Positions 34,535 to 45,082 of a stretch of 64,000 bases of DNA are shown here, piece after piece. Below the pieces are notes generated by a model. The model did not search any database, was not told the DNA's origin, and worked only from the letters and a program-made list of their open reading frames with translations. The number at the start of each line of letters is the position of its first letter. Position 1 is the first letter of the stretch. The position numbers were made by a program, and so were the translations under genes. This DNA is from Diphasiastrum complanatum (taxonomy: Eukaryota > Streptophyta > Lycopodiopsida > Lycopodiales > Lycopodiaceae): positions 52,134,294 through 52,198,293 of the forward strand of contig CM055104.1 of the NCBI GenBank assembly GCA_029204225.1, given 5' to 3'.

Positions 34535-36236
34535 CTCTGGCTCTGACTAAGACGAATGCTCCGGAGACAACTTAGGGCCCCGAGCTGACTCTCGCAACTG
34601 ATATCTATGCATGTTTGGAACTGGCATGGGCTGTGTATCCGAGGAGGAGGACTCGTCATCCACATCCTCCCAATCTGCCTCCGCATCAGTCCCCAAGCAA
34701 GCCAAACCGACTAGACCTGCTCCAATTGGCTGTGATAGTGCACCTCTACTTGCACCTGGGGCCCTGCGAGGTCGTCCTCTCTTCCCTGGTTGTTTCTATG
34801 CTCTGCCTTTCTTGTTCGATGCACCCTTGGGCCTTCCTGGTCTCTTGCGGACGAGGGGAGCTGTCAATGCCTCATCACCCCCATGCAGATCACCTGGCTG
34901 GCTAGGCTGGGCCCAAGCTGAGGCCAGCTGGGATAGAGAAGCCAAAGAGGGGTGTCCTTGTGCAGCTGATAGAGGAGGATGAGCCCGTGGAGTGTGTGCC
35001 CGTGGGGCTGCTGCTGGTGGAGGAATTGGTTGTGGAGGGGCCGTCCCTGCAGGAGGCAAGTACAGTGGCGATATGTATTGAAAGGGGCGCTGTGGTGGCC
35101 AGTACTAGTACATCTTGGGTGCTGCCAAAGGAGGCGCCAGTGGAGTGGGCGCTGCCAAAGGAGGAGGATGTGATGTGGGTGTTGCCATTGGAGGAGCCAC
35201 TGTGGATGTGGGCGCTGCAAGAGAAAACCTGGGGGCATAGATGGTGGCCTGCCATGGAGACCTGGTGCTGCAGAAGTGGATGGCGATGGAGGGGCTACAA
35301 GCCTCAATGGCATCGGTGCCATTGGGGGTGTTGTGCAGCGCATATAAACCCTCTGAGGAACCGCAGGCACCTCATGTGGCTGCTCTAGCTGAGACTCTGT
35401 GTAGGGCATGCTGGCTAGAGAGAATGGGGGCACCCTGACGCTTGGCATCTGTTGGGCCTCTGAATCCAACGTGGCAATCAAGTCGTACAACTGGGCATCC
35501 GAATACAAATGCTCTGGGCTCTGGGACTCATCATGTGCACCATCCTCTGGATCATCCCCCGTGCCTCATCCTGTGCACCATGTGGACCCTGCATGGCCTC
35601 CCAATCGGTACAATCAAAGTCATCTGGTGTCTCCTCTGGTGTGCTGTCGTAGTAATGCCTATGACTCTGTGATGCACGCATCCAAGCAGCTGTGGAAGGT
35701 AAACCCAGATCACTCTGCTCTCTATCAAGAGCCTCCTCCATCATATCAACATAAGAAGGTATGCCACTGGGCCCCCCTGTGGACCCTGCCTGTCTCCCGG
35801 TATAATCTGTGGCATGTGCCCCACCTCTACCACGTGATGCACCTATGACCCCTGCTATAGGCGTGTGCCCAACACCTGTATCATATGCCTCATCCCACTC
35901 TGATCTGGCGAACACAACTTGAATGGGCTCATCCTCATCATGCTCATCGCCCGACACTAGCTCATCTGCCTCGTACAATGGAGGCTCTCTGTGCTCAAGC
36001 CCAAGCTCTCTCTCTCTCATCTCGGCAAGCTCCCTCTCTCTCTCTGCCATCAACTGTGTGCCCAAGTGCAGGCATGGGATGTGTGCTGTCCGTAGGCAAG
36101 TCAACCTGGCGCTCCAAATCAGATATCTTCGTCTGCAAGGTTTAAAATTTGCATGTCAGAGAGACACTTGATCAGAAAATGAAACCAACGTACCAGCCGT
36201 CAACCAACATGCTATGAGAGAATAGCTTATCACCTG
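34535..36236 (-). pseudogene. hAT transposase C-terminal tail, right-arm copy
   Basis: The counterpart of 30600-32228. It reads GTQLMAEREREL, ELGLEHREPPLYEADE, EPIQVVFARSEWDEA and TPEETPDDFDCTDWE, then the Pro-rich part and the AT-hooks KRPGRPKG and KRGRPRR. Frames are interrupted, including a TAG at 34796-34798 where the left arm has CAG (31959-31961). The catalytic part of the transposase is absent. Confidence 0.8.
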
Positions 36237-36240
36237 CAAT

Positions 36241-36540
36241 ACGTTTGATAGCACCTATCCATCCATACAGCGTCTTGCACTGCGTGTTCTTTCTCAGGTA
36301 TGCATCTCATTTCATCCTCCATTGCTGTGTTTCGTTGACATTCCACCCGTGCACATGTGCTGAAGCATTTCATTGCACGTACCACAGGATTGCGCTGCCT
36401 CCGTGTGTGAGCGTAATTCGAGCACATGGGCACTCATTCACACGAGGAGAAGAAACAGGCTGCCAGTGACTCAGTTGGAGCGGTTGGTGTTCTGTAGCAC
36501 CAACGCACGTCTCGCCAAGAGACTTCCGACCATTACGAAC
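36241..36540 (+). pseudogene. hAT dimerisation-domain piece, inverted
   Basis: Nearly collinear with 30301-30597 (exactly 5940 bp apart at the start). It encodes STYPSIQRLALRVLSQ, the same apparent intron (gtatgcatc...accacag), and THTRRRNRLPVTQLERLVF. In the palindrome this segment should lie on the minus strand, so it has been flipped. Its right end joins the gypsy integrase at about 36540 without any element terminus. Confidence 0.85.
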
Positions 36541-37181
36541 TCCTCCCAATTAGTTTGCTTCTTGCTGACGTATGCACGAAGCATATCCTCCAGCACCTGA
36601 TTTACCGTCTCTGTTTGACCGTCCGTCTGTGGATGGTCAGTGGTACTCATATTAAGTTTAGTATGGAGATGATGGAATACTGCCCTCCAAAAATTTCCAT
36701 TAAACTTACTGTCCTAGTTGCTGACTATGCCAGAAGGTAGACCGTACAATTTAAATAGCCCGTCTACAAACAACCTTGCTAACTCTGGAGCTCTAACGGT
36801 TGTTTTGGTCGGAATAAAATGAGCCATTTTGGTTAGACGGTCAACTGTGACCCATATAGCGTCATTACCCTTTTGGGTTTTAGGCAGGCCTACTATAACA
36901 TCCATGGAGATACTCTCCCATTTACCAGCTGGTATTTCTAAGGGCTGCAACAACCCTCCTGCCTTTAAACGCTTTGCTTTGTTTACTTGACATTTCTGGC
37001 AACTGGTTACATACTGTTGGACGTCCTTTTTCATACTGGGCCAAAAAAATTGCCTACGAAGAAGCTCATAGGTCTTCTGTATGCCTAGGTGTCCCGCACT
37101 AGGATTGTCATGACGTCCATATAGGACCTGCTGCCGATAATCCTCTGAATTGGGGACACATACTCTATCTCTATAGAGCAA
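36541..37181 (-). pseudogene. Ty3/gypsy integrase, C-terminally truncated
   Basis: Reading leftward: an HHCC zinc region (HDNPSAGHLGIQKTYELLRR...CQKCQVNK), the catalytic core ISMDVIVGLPKTQKG with TVDRLTKMAHFIPTK, then a TAG before DSKFNGNFW at about 36714, then TTDHPQTDGQTETVNQVLED. The frame ends at about 36541 against the inverted hAT piece. The end of integrase, any chromodomain and the 3' LTR are missing. Confidence 0.92.
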
Positions 37182-37202
37182 GTACTCATCCTGAATGGAA
37201 TA

Positions 37203-37716
37203 CTATTTCCATTTGAATCCTTGAGTCAACTGACCCTCAATCGCTGGGGTTTGCTTGGGTAATACAAGCTCAGAATCCTCAACGTCATCTGACGACGTAT
37301 ACTCGGACTCATCATCATCCTCCTCAACGGAAGCTGCCGTATTCTTGGATGAACTGGCACCAGCCCCGGGAATTGGTTCTGGAGTCTGTAATTGTCTGCT
37401 CTGGACTGAGTTCCAGATAGTAGAGAAGAATGCATCATGCTGGCACTTCCCTCTCAAGGACTCGAGTAACTCATTACGAATCTGAGTAAAACTCAGCTCG
37501 TTTATCATAGGCATTCTGCTAAGGGCATCTGCTACTGTATTGAATTTCCCTCGTCTATATCTGATAGACATATCAAACTCTGGCGTCAACTCTACCCAAC
37601 GAGCTTTCCGACCTCTAAGCTCAGGTTGATTGCAAAGGTATCTGAGACTTCCATGGTCTATTAGGACCTGAAAGTTGGCACCATACAAATAATGCCTCCA
37701 AGTCTTAAGGGCATGG
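37203..37716 (-). pseudogene. Ty3/gypsy RNase H C-terminus and linker
   Basis: It begins [20 protein letters not shown], then IDHGSLRYLCNQPELRGRKARW, and YRRGKFNTVADALSR, the usual end of gypsy RNase H. The acidic catalytic part between FVVETD (end of RT region) and IVHALKTW is deleted at about 37716. A TAG at 37203 separates it from the integrase N-terminus (YLLYRDRVCVP). Confidence 0.9.
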
Positions 37717-37717
37717 A

Positions 37718-38731
37718 CTATACATCTGTTTCGACCACAAATGGCTGATTGGGCTCGACGACTTTTAAAACTGGTGCTGTAGCTAAGGCTGTTTTGAGAG
37801 CATCAAAGCTCTCCTGCTGTGCGGACTCCCAAATGAACTCCTTTCCCTTCCCCTTAAGAAGGTTTGTCATGGGAACTGCTATCTGAGCATATACCTTGAC
37901 AAATCGTCTGTAATATCCCGCCAAACCAAGAAAGATCTGAAGTTCCAAAATATTCTGAGGTCTTAGCCAACTGAGTATGGCTTTAACCTTATTCGGGTCC
38001 ATCTTAATCCCATCTAACGAGATAATGTGACCCAAATATGCTACTTCTTCAACGAAGAATTCACACTTGGATTGTTTAGCATAAAGCTTATGCTTTCTGA
38101 GCAGTCGAAACACCTTTCTGAGGTGTTTTAGATGCTCCTTCCTCGTTTTGCTGTAGACGAGGATGTCATCTAAAAATACGACTACAAATTTACCCAAGTA
38201 TGGTTTGAGGACACTGTTCATCAAGGTCAGAAAGGTAGCTGGAGCATTTGTGAGTCCAAATGACTTCACCTTAAACTCATAATGCCCATGACGAGTCCTA
38301 AAGGCTGTTTTCGAGACATCTTCCGATTTTATACGGACTTGATGATATCCCGATCTGAGGTCTATTTAACTGAAAAATTTAGCCTCGTCAAGTTGATCAA
38401 ACAACTCATCTGCCCGAGGCATAGGGTACTTATTCTTTATTGTGACTTTATTGAGGGATCTGTAATCTACGCAAAGAAGCATAGACTCCTCTTTCTTTTT
38501 CACCAATAGGACTGGTGAGGCCCATGATGAACTACTGGTCTGAATTTGGCCTTTCCCAAGATAATCTGTTAACTGCCTAGTTATTTCTTCATCCTCTGTT
38601 CGGCTGACCCGATACGGAGGTTTAGAAACAGGTGCTGTACCTGGTACTAGGTTTATTACATGATCTACCTCTCTGCTAGGTGGCAAACCATGTGGCAAAT
38701 CTTCAAGAAAAACATCTTTAAATTTAGACAA
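37718..38731 (-). pseudogene. Ty3/gypsy reverse transcriptase
   Basis: Motifs in order: [73 protein letters not shown], then a TAA at 38366, [28 protein letters not shown], the catalytic [27 protein letters not shown] and [13 protein letters not shown]. The stop replaces an expected codon after FFS. Otherwise the RT is nearly complete. Confidence 0.94.
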
Positions 38732-38755
38732 TAAAGTTTCTAATTTACTGATTTT

Positions 38756-39343
38756 CTACTGTATAGAACTAGAAATAGAAACTTCAGGAATAAACTGAAA
38801 GTCACATAAGAATACCTGATGGTCGTCGTCTCCGATAAGCTGACAGAGCTCTGAACTGCAGACCATAGGACTGTTGGGAACATCATGCTCCCCATGCAAC
38901 TGGATCTCTCGGCCTTTATGCTGAAAGTTGAGGGTGTTCTCCTGATAATTTTTGTGGAGGGAAGGTCCTAAAATGTAGAGCCAATCTCTCCCGAGAACAA
39001 TGTTTGTGCGATCCAGGTGCATTATCTGAAAGTTTATTTCATCTTGGTACCCCTGAATACCAAGATTTAAGCTACTTACCATAGTTTCCCAGATTTTCTT
39101 ATCTTCACCCTTAGCTAGTGAAACTATGTACCTATGCTGATTAGGTACTTCTGGTAGTTTAAGTTTTTTTACCAGGGTGTAGTTGATGAAATTATGGGTT
39201 GCCCCATCATCAACCATAACTCTTACTGACTGGTTACCAACTTTCCCATGCATACGTACTAGGTCATGCGGCCCAAAGCTGAAGGGTCTCGCTAGCATTG
39301 CAGAGGTCAGCTGGCAACAATGTTCATGATCTTCATGATACAC
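38756..39343 (-). pseudogene. Ty3/gypsy aspartic protease region
   Basis: A retropepsin-like segment with VRVMVDDGATHNFIN as active-site loop. It carries DDG where the canonical motif is DS/TG. NIVLGRDWLYILGP follows as the distal ILGRDWL motif. A single in-frame TAG (39386) joins it to gag upstream and another (38756, SSSIQ-TAG-KIS) to RT downstream. All of gag to RT otherwise shares this frame. Confidence 0.85.
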
Positions 39344-39385
39344 TTTGATCTCGGAAGCTGCCGAGTCACTGGGGAAACTTACAGT

Positions 39386-40487
39386 CTAAACAAGATGAAC
39401 TTGTTTCTTATCTTTTTTATCTTTCTTAGTGAAAGGCCCTTTGGGACACTGTCTGACTGTGTGTCCCTTGCCCATACACACAAAGCACAAACGTTCTTGT
39501 TTGGCTTTCTCAAAATCTTCTCGTTTTAAGGGATGTATGAGTGAAGGGCGTTTCTGAGGAGCTTCACCTTTAAATTTATCTTCTTTCTTTCTTTTTAAAA
39601 TTTTCATTTTAAATTGAAAGTCTTTCTGAGGAGGCTGCTCAGAAAGGGGTTGCTGTGGCGCCCTCTTCCTACCCACTGAATCATCATAGATTTGAGCATA
39701 TCTGAGAGCTTGCTCAAGGGTAGTAGGCGAGTTTCTCTGGACCTCTACTTTATATTCATCTTTGAGGCCACGGACAAATCCCCTAATTTTCTGATAATCA
39801 TCCATATTTTTAATTTTCAAAATTGCCTCTCGGTATTACTGTTCTTTCCCAGGCTTCCCATGCTCTATCAAGTTCATTTTCTGGTAGGAATTCTCTTAGG
39901 AAAGCTTCTTCAAAGGCCTTCCATGACCGGGGAGTCTGCCCAGTCTCCTGGAGATTTAATCACCACTTATAGGCCATGGGCCCTAAGGAAAGACTGGCCT
40001 CAATTGCTTGCAAATGGTCAGGGGTCTGTTTAAGAGCATGAATGTTCTTCCATTTGCTGAGGAAGGTTTGTAGAATATCTGCGTTTCTATCCTTCTCTTC
40101 CCCAATAAAAGTAGGAGGCTTTAAATCTTTAAAGACACTGGGGTGAGACCGCAAAGTCTCACCCGAAACTGATGGAAGTGGAGAAGGGGACAACTGAGAA
40201 GTGGAGGGAAGGCTTCCTTCCGCGGAACTCAAAATCAAGCCTTTGAGTTCAGCGAACGAGTCGTCCACACTGGACTTGAAATTGGCTAATGCCAACTTCA
40301 GTTCATCCACCTCTGTTACCAAGTGGAGAAATTGCTCCTTGGTAACCAGTCCGTCGAGTTCTTTGGCGAACTGTTCCTGTTCTTCCGTTTCCATGGGTTC
40401 TTTCCCTTTACTGTAAGCCAAGGCTTCTGTTTCAAGTTTGTCGATGCCTCTCTCCGGGGGTTGATCAGGTCCCTGAGGAGTGGTCAT
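39386..40487 (-). pseudogene. Ty3/gypsy gag with zinc knuckle
   Basis: It starts MTTPQGPDQPPERGIDKLET, with a coiled coil (LHLVTEVDELKLALANFK). The capsid-like part shows PPTFIGEEKDRNADILQTFL, then (frame break 39820-39960) EAFLREFLPENELDRAWEAW and GFVRGLKDEYKVEVQ. The CCHC knuckle is CFVCMGKGHTVRQC, followed by a Lys-rich tail. A frameshift and nonsense codons make it non-functional. Confidence 0.9.
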
Positions 40488-41012
40488 TTTCAGAACTGAA
40501 AGAGAGGTACTTTAACTTCTGAAAAAAAAGTCAGAAAGACTAATTTACAACTGTACAGGGGAAAGGAAAGATGACTTAGCTGTTTCTGAGGACTGTACTT
40601 CCAAAGAAAATATGAAGAGGAACTCTCTCAGCTCTTTTACCCAAGATTTCAGACTTGCTGTCCCGGAAAATCCTAGCTTGAAGCTCCAAAACGGCGTCAA
40701 AATTTCTGGTTCCTTGAGTAGAGTAGCTCGCTGATCTGATTGCAGATGTGAGGCTCCAAAAAACGAGGCAAAGAACTCCAAAAAGTGCCAAACTTTCTTA
40801 GGTTGATAGCTGCCTACCCTCGCTGATATGACAGCAATCTAACTGGCCCGTTTTCTTCTGATTCGAGACCCAAAAAGTGTTTCAATTTCTGATTTTGGTG
40901 TCTCTCTACCCTCGCTGACTGGACAGCGATCTAATTGCTCCAAAAACCTTTGATTTTAAACCAAAAATGATTCTGAAAATCAGAATAGATGTGGGTACTA
41001 TCAGCGTTGGAT
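40488..41012 (-). mobile_element. Gypsy 5' leader/LTR part
   Basis: Non-coding sequence upstream of gag. It contains two imperfect copies of a block with ctaccctcgctga and acagc(a/g)atctaa (about 40815 and 40908). No clear TG...CA LTR boundary or primer-binding site could be placed. It ends at about 41012 where hAT-C sequence starts (cccgaatacaaatgctctgg). Confidence 0.6.
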
Positions 41013-43625
41013 CAGCACCCGAATACAAATGCTCTGGGCTATGGGCCTCATTGGTGCAAAATCCTCTGGCTGATCCTGTGCATCATCCCGTGGCTCATCC
41101 TGTGCACCATGTAGACCCTGCATCCCATCCCGACCTGTACCATCGAAGTCATCAGGTGTCTCATCTGGTGTGTTGTCGAAGTAACGCCCATGACTCTGTA
41201 TTGCACACATCCAAGCAGCTGCGGGACCGACATCTCAATCATTGCCCTCTACCAAGATCCTCCTCCATCAATTCGACATAACTAGGTATGCCACTGCCCC
41301 CCGCGTGTGCCCTGCCTGTCGACCGGTATGACCTGTGCCATGTGCCCCACCTCTGCCATGTGATGCACCTGTGACCCCTACCTGTGGCGTGTGCCCAACA
41401 TCGATGTGCCTCATCCCACTCTGATCTGGCAAACACAACCTGAATGGGCTCATCCTCATCCTGGTCATCCTCTGACACTGGCTCATCTGGCTCATACAAT
41501 GGTGGCTCTCGGTGATCAAGCCCAAGCTCTCTCTCTCTCTCTCTCATCTCGACAAGGTCCCTTGCTCTCTCTGCCATCAACTGTGTGCCCAAGTCATCTG
41601 CAAGCATGGGATGAATGTTGTTCGTAGGCAAGTCAACCTGGCGGTCCAAATCAGATATCTTCGTCTGCAAGGTTAAAATTGAGCATATTAGGGAAACAAC
41701 ATGATCAGGAATTGAAACCAACATATTAGTGAGACGTCAACCAATATGCTATAGGAGAATAGCCTATCACGCTCGTAATGGTTGGCAGTCTCCTGGCGAG
41801 ACGTGCGTTCTCCTGGGGAGACGTGCGTTGGTGCTACAGAACACCAACCGCTAGCTGATTCACTGACAGCCTGTTTCTTCTCCTCGTGTGAATGAGGGCC
41901 CATGTGCTCCAATTGCTCACACACGGAGGCAGCGCAATCCTGTGGTACGTGCAATGAAATGGTTTAACACATGTGCACGGGTGGAATGTCAAGCAAACGC
42001 ACTAAGGGAGGATGAGATGAGATGCATACATATGAAAGGACCCGTAGTGCAAGACGCTGTATGGAGGGATAGGTGCTACTGAACGTGGTCCACCAGGTAA
42101 TGGGGATTTGCCTCCTCACTGGATCCTGAGCAGCCGGGTGACCGAACGTGCCCATGCCGAAACGAAATGCTGCTAGCTCCTCCATGAGTCTGATAGGATC
42201 CAAACCAATGTGTGGGCCCACCCTGTAGATGTACTCAAGCCAATCCGCCTCGAGCTCCTTGTCTGCGATCTGTGTCGGAGAGAGGAAGAGGGGATGTAGT
42301 ATGTGTGCAATGCTGCGGATCCTCCTGTGAAAGTAGTTCCACCGCGTCTCCCAGATGAACTTGAGCTTGGTCATCCTGCACATGAGAGGCATGGGGTTGG
42401 AGAAAGTACAACAAAATCGAAGCAAAATACGGAAAAACGTAACATCAACAAAAAAACAAACAAGCAATCATTGAAAAGATAAAGACTAATTACATTACTA
42501 TACTGCTTACCTCTCTGGCTGCAAGATGGGCAGCTGCAGGAACTGTCCAATCCGGTTTATAAGCTCATACACCAGTCCAAGTGTGGACCCCTCGCTGTCA
42601 GCCATGTGGAGCACAATGTAGCATGGTCGAAGGAGTCCTGACAATGTTTTCGCATTCCTCCATAATTGGTCTCCCCTCACCGTGGAAGAAAAGTGCTCCC
42701 CATCCTCTCTGCGCTGAAATGTACTGGCACACCAAAGAAGCTGTGCCCTGCACCTGATCATACGGTCGATGACCATCAAGTCGAAAGCAAAGCAGTGGGG
42801 CCTGGCTTCTTGAGGTCCAATTGGCTGAACACCCGGAACATGGCTAGAACACGCCTCTTCCTGGTGACTTTTGTCACCAGGAAGAGGGCCTCACGGACAA
42901 TGGCTCTAACCCAGGGAAGTGCACCTATGTCCCCCATGAGAAGGTCTATGCCGTGTCCTCCAGGGGGTATGAAGGATGTGAGGGAACTCGGCCTCTAGCA
43001 GGACACCCATTTGAACGCAGTTGGTGGCATTGTCCGCCGTCACCACCATAACGACATGCCTATGGACAGGATGGAAGACTTGATGACATCAAACATGAAC
43101 TCTGCAGATATGACTCTCCCCCCCCTACTGCAATCCACGACCCTCAACCCCATGCAGCTGGAGACCAAGATCTTGAGGATCGGCCTCCTCTTGACATCAA
43201 TCCAGCCATCGGACATGATGTTGCAACCGTATGTGGCCCAATGGCGGCATAGAGGCTCCATCTCTCTAGAGGAGGACTCGACCCTATCTCTCAGCATGTG
43301 TGTGTGGACAACCTCTGAACTAGGGACTCTCCAGCTAGGTCTGATAGATTGTGCAAGGCAGAATGCCCTTCTGAAAGGCTCAAAGTCGGTGATGGTAAAT
43401 GGAAGGTTCAGCTCATAAATCAAACTGGCCACGGCATGTGTGGCCTCTCTATCCATGTGCGGCTGATGGGCGCCGCGAATGGTCTGCTGCCTAAGAACTC
43501 TCCCTGCTGGGCGACGGGTAGTTGACCTCCAACATGGTGCACCAACTGAGACGGGAATGGATGATGGCACGACAGGCTACTACATCTGGCATGGGATACG
43601 AAAACTGTTGGCTAGGGATGTCATC
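41013..43625 (-). pseudogene. hAT-C transposase, most complete copy (still broken)
   Basis: Read leftward from the (TA)n tract: DDIPSQQFSYPMPD, GAHQPHMDREATHAVASLIY, the DUF659 core (RHWATYGCNIMSDGWIDV, RPILKILVSSCMG), TADNATNCVQMGVLL, GHGIDLLMGDIGALPWVRA, FRVFSQLDLKKPG, YELINRIGQFLQ, then a second exon with WETRWNYFHRRIRSIAHIL and DPVRRQIPITWWTTFSSTYP. After an apparent intron comes STWALIHTRRRNRL, followed by the acidic tail (EPDEPVSEDDQDEDEPIQVV). Several frameshifts are present. The far C-terminus with AT-hooks is lost at 41013, where the gypsy element begins. Its N-terminus is cut by the TA repeat. Confidence 0.88.
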
Positions 43626-43627
43626 TA

Positions 43628-43629
<2 letters not shown>

Positions 43630-43658
<29 letters not shown>
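43630..43658. repeat. (TA)n microsatellite at the hAT-C 5' boundary
   Basis: A short pure TA run that ends the recognisable hAT-C coding similarity. The DNA beyond (43659-44030) shows nothing identifiable. Confidence 0.9.
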
Positions 43659-43659
<1 letters not shown>

Positions 43660-44033
43660 CATACCTTTGGGCCGAGGTTGATCTTATAGAGGGGGATGTG
43701 GCTACACACCATCCACAGGTGTCTGCATATGGAGATGCTTGCATTGCGGTGGGCTCTTCACAGGATCACTCACCAAGTTGTAGGTTTCCTTAAGGTAGAC
43801 AATGCATTCGTCTACCCTGGTCAGTCAGGAAATTTAACTATTGTAAGCGATTGATACCTTTGATTACTTAACACCCATGGCAATGAGTAGTGAGCTGGCC
43901 AACATGCATGTAAAGCACATTCTTATAGGGTAAACTATTCTATAGTGCGTGCACACAATGTATAAAGACAGAAGACCAACATTGATAAAGCCATGCAAAG
44001 TCTCTTTAGCTGCAACATGAAGCTTTACACAAT

Positions 44034-44330
44034 TTGTGTGAGACAAGGCTGTTAGCGAGTCATGTGGTAGCTATAGAGAAGGCATATTATAAGGCTTGGC
44101 ATGATAGACGATTACATAAGAAAGATCTAATATCTGGAAATCTTGTTCTCATGTATAAGGCCAAATTGATGAAAGAAAAATTGAAATTTATAGGGGAAGG
44201 CTCCTTATCACATCAAAGACATTTGTCTCAAGGAGCAATAATATTGGAAGAATTGGATGAGAAACCTATGCAACACCAACTAGCGGCAGTCGCTTACGAA
44301 AGTATTGGCCGACTCAAGAGCCCTCTTAAT
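44034..44330 (+). pseudogene. Gypsy integrase C-terminal fragment
   Basis: It reads CETRLLASHVVAIEKAY, YKAWHDRRLHKKDLISGN, LVLMYKAKLMKEKLKF and GAIILEELDEKPM. This matches the C-terminal end of plant gypsy integrases and the fragment at 63515-63817 (CETRLISYHAN..KAWHDRHLRNKDL). It is not the missing end of the 36.5-40.5 kb element in any evident way. An isolated scrap. Confidence 0.75.
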
Positions 44331-44966
44331 CAGTGGAAGCAGGCATTATTATTTTCTTTGTTTTTTTCCTTCCTGTTTTCTTTACTGATTTTGGTTATTT
44401 TCTTGGAAAAAGAAAGAAAACAAAATGCAAATCATTATCAGAAAAAGTAGGAATAAAGGATTAGAACAGTCACATTTTGCAAGACAAGAATATTATGTTC
44501 CTCCTTGTGATCTCTTTGAATTTTAATCTGCACATTTTACTTGATCTTGGTACTGTTGGTGTCAAGAATCGTCACTACAAGATCAACATTTTAGCAATTT
44601 TCTTTCATGTTATCAAATGTGCAAGGTGTTCTGGAATGCAAATAAAAGTTTGCCTGTTTAATGTATGACTTATTTGCTTTTTATATTTTAAGCCAAACAG
44701 ATTCAACCATTGGGACTTGTTTTTTTTGGGCTAAAGTAGTGAAGAGACTAATATGAATGTTACGCATATGCCAAGGGTGAAAGACATGATTAAAAGCCAA
44801 TAGTATTGGAAATATGATGAGTAGCATTGCGAATGGATGGGAAAAGAATATTCATTGCTTTGTTCCATGATGTCTAATAAGAGAAGCTGCAATGCAACTA
44901 TGGGATACTGAGCTCAACCTTGCTGTTTCAACTCTCTTATTGTGACTCTCTGATTACTGTAAACAG

Positions 44967-45082
44967 GGGTGTACACCCTTATTCCCTACTATAAGGGGGA
45001 AAACACAGTGTTTGATGTGTCGCCGGCCTCTATTGACATTGCGGTTCGCCATGAGGCTGTGGTGATTGCAAAGCCATTTCAG
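44967..45082 (+). CDS. NOMO: NOMO exon 9
   Basis: 116 bp, completes the Gly codon split by the giant intron, phase 0 out, donor gtacat. It encodes VYTLIPYYKGENTVFDVSP, then ASIDIAVRHEAVVIAKPFQ. It matches 'GKYELVPHYKGENTVFDVSP' of plant NOMO. Confidence 0.96.

Larger units (their letters stand above)
33661..36240 (-). repeat. Right arm of the palindrome
   Basis: Reverse complement of 30600-33075. The outer end at 36240 (gaatagcttatcacctgca) is abrupt, and beyond it a 300-bp hAT piece lies in the unexpected plus orientation. The two arms differ by scattered substitutions, including two clear CAG (left) to TAG (right) changes, so the duplication is not recent or has escaped gene conversion. 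Confidence 0.9.
22365..44966 (+). other. Giant NOMO intron 8 (22,602 bp) filled with transposons
   Basis: Donor g|gtaagt at 22365 and acceptor aaacag at 44966. The two sides rebuild one Gly codon and the continuous phrase NIPCG-VYTLIPYYKGEN, so this really is a single intron. It holds, left to right: unidentified intron DNA, a LINE 3' fragment, a Ty1/copia element, hAT fragments and a palindrome, a Ty3/gypsy element, another hAT copy and a gypsy integrase scrap. The stretches 22365-23221 and 44331-44966 show nothing recognisable. Confidence 0.92.

Noticed and set aside
36541-40487. A single full-length, active gypsy element
   Set aside because: There are five in-frame stops, a frameshift in gag, deleted RNase H core, truncated integrase and no 3' LTR.
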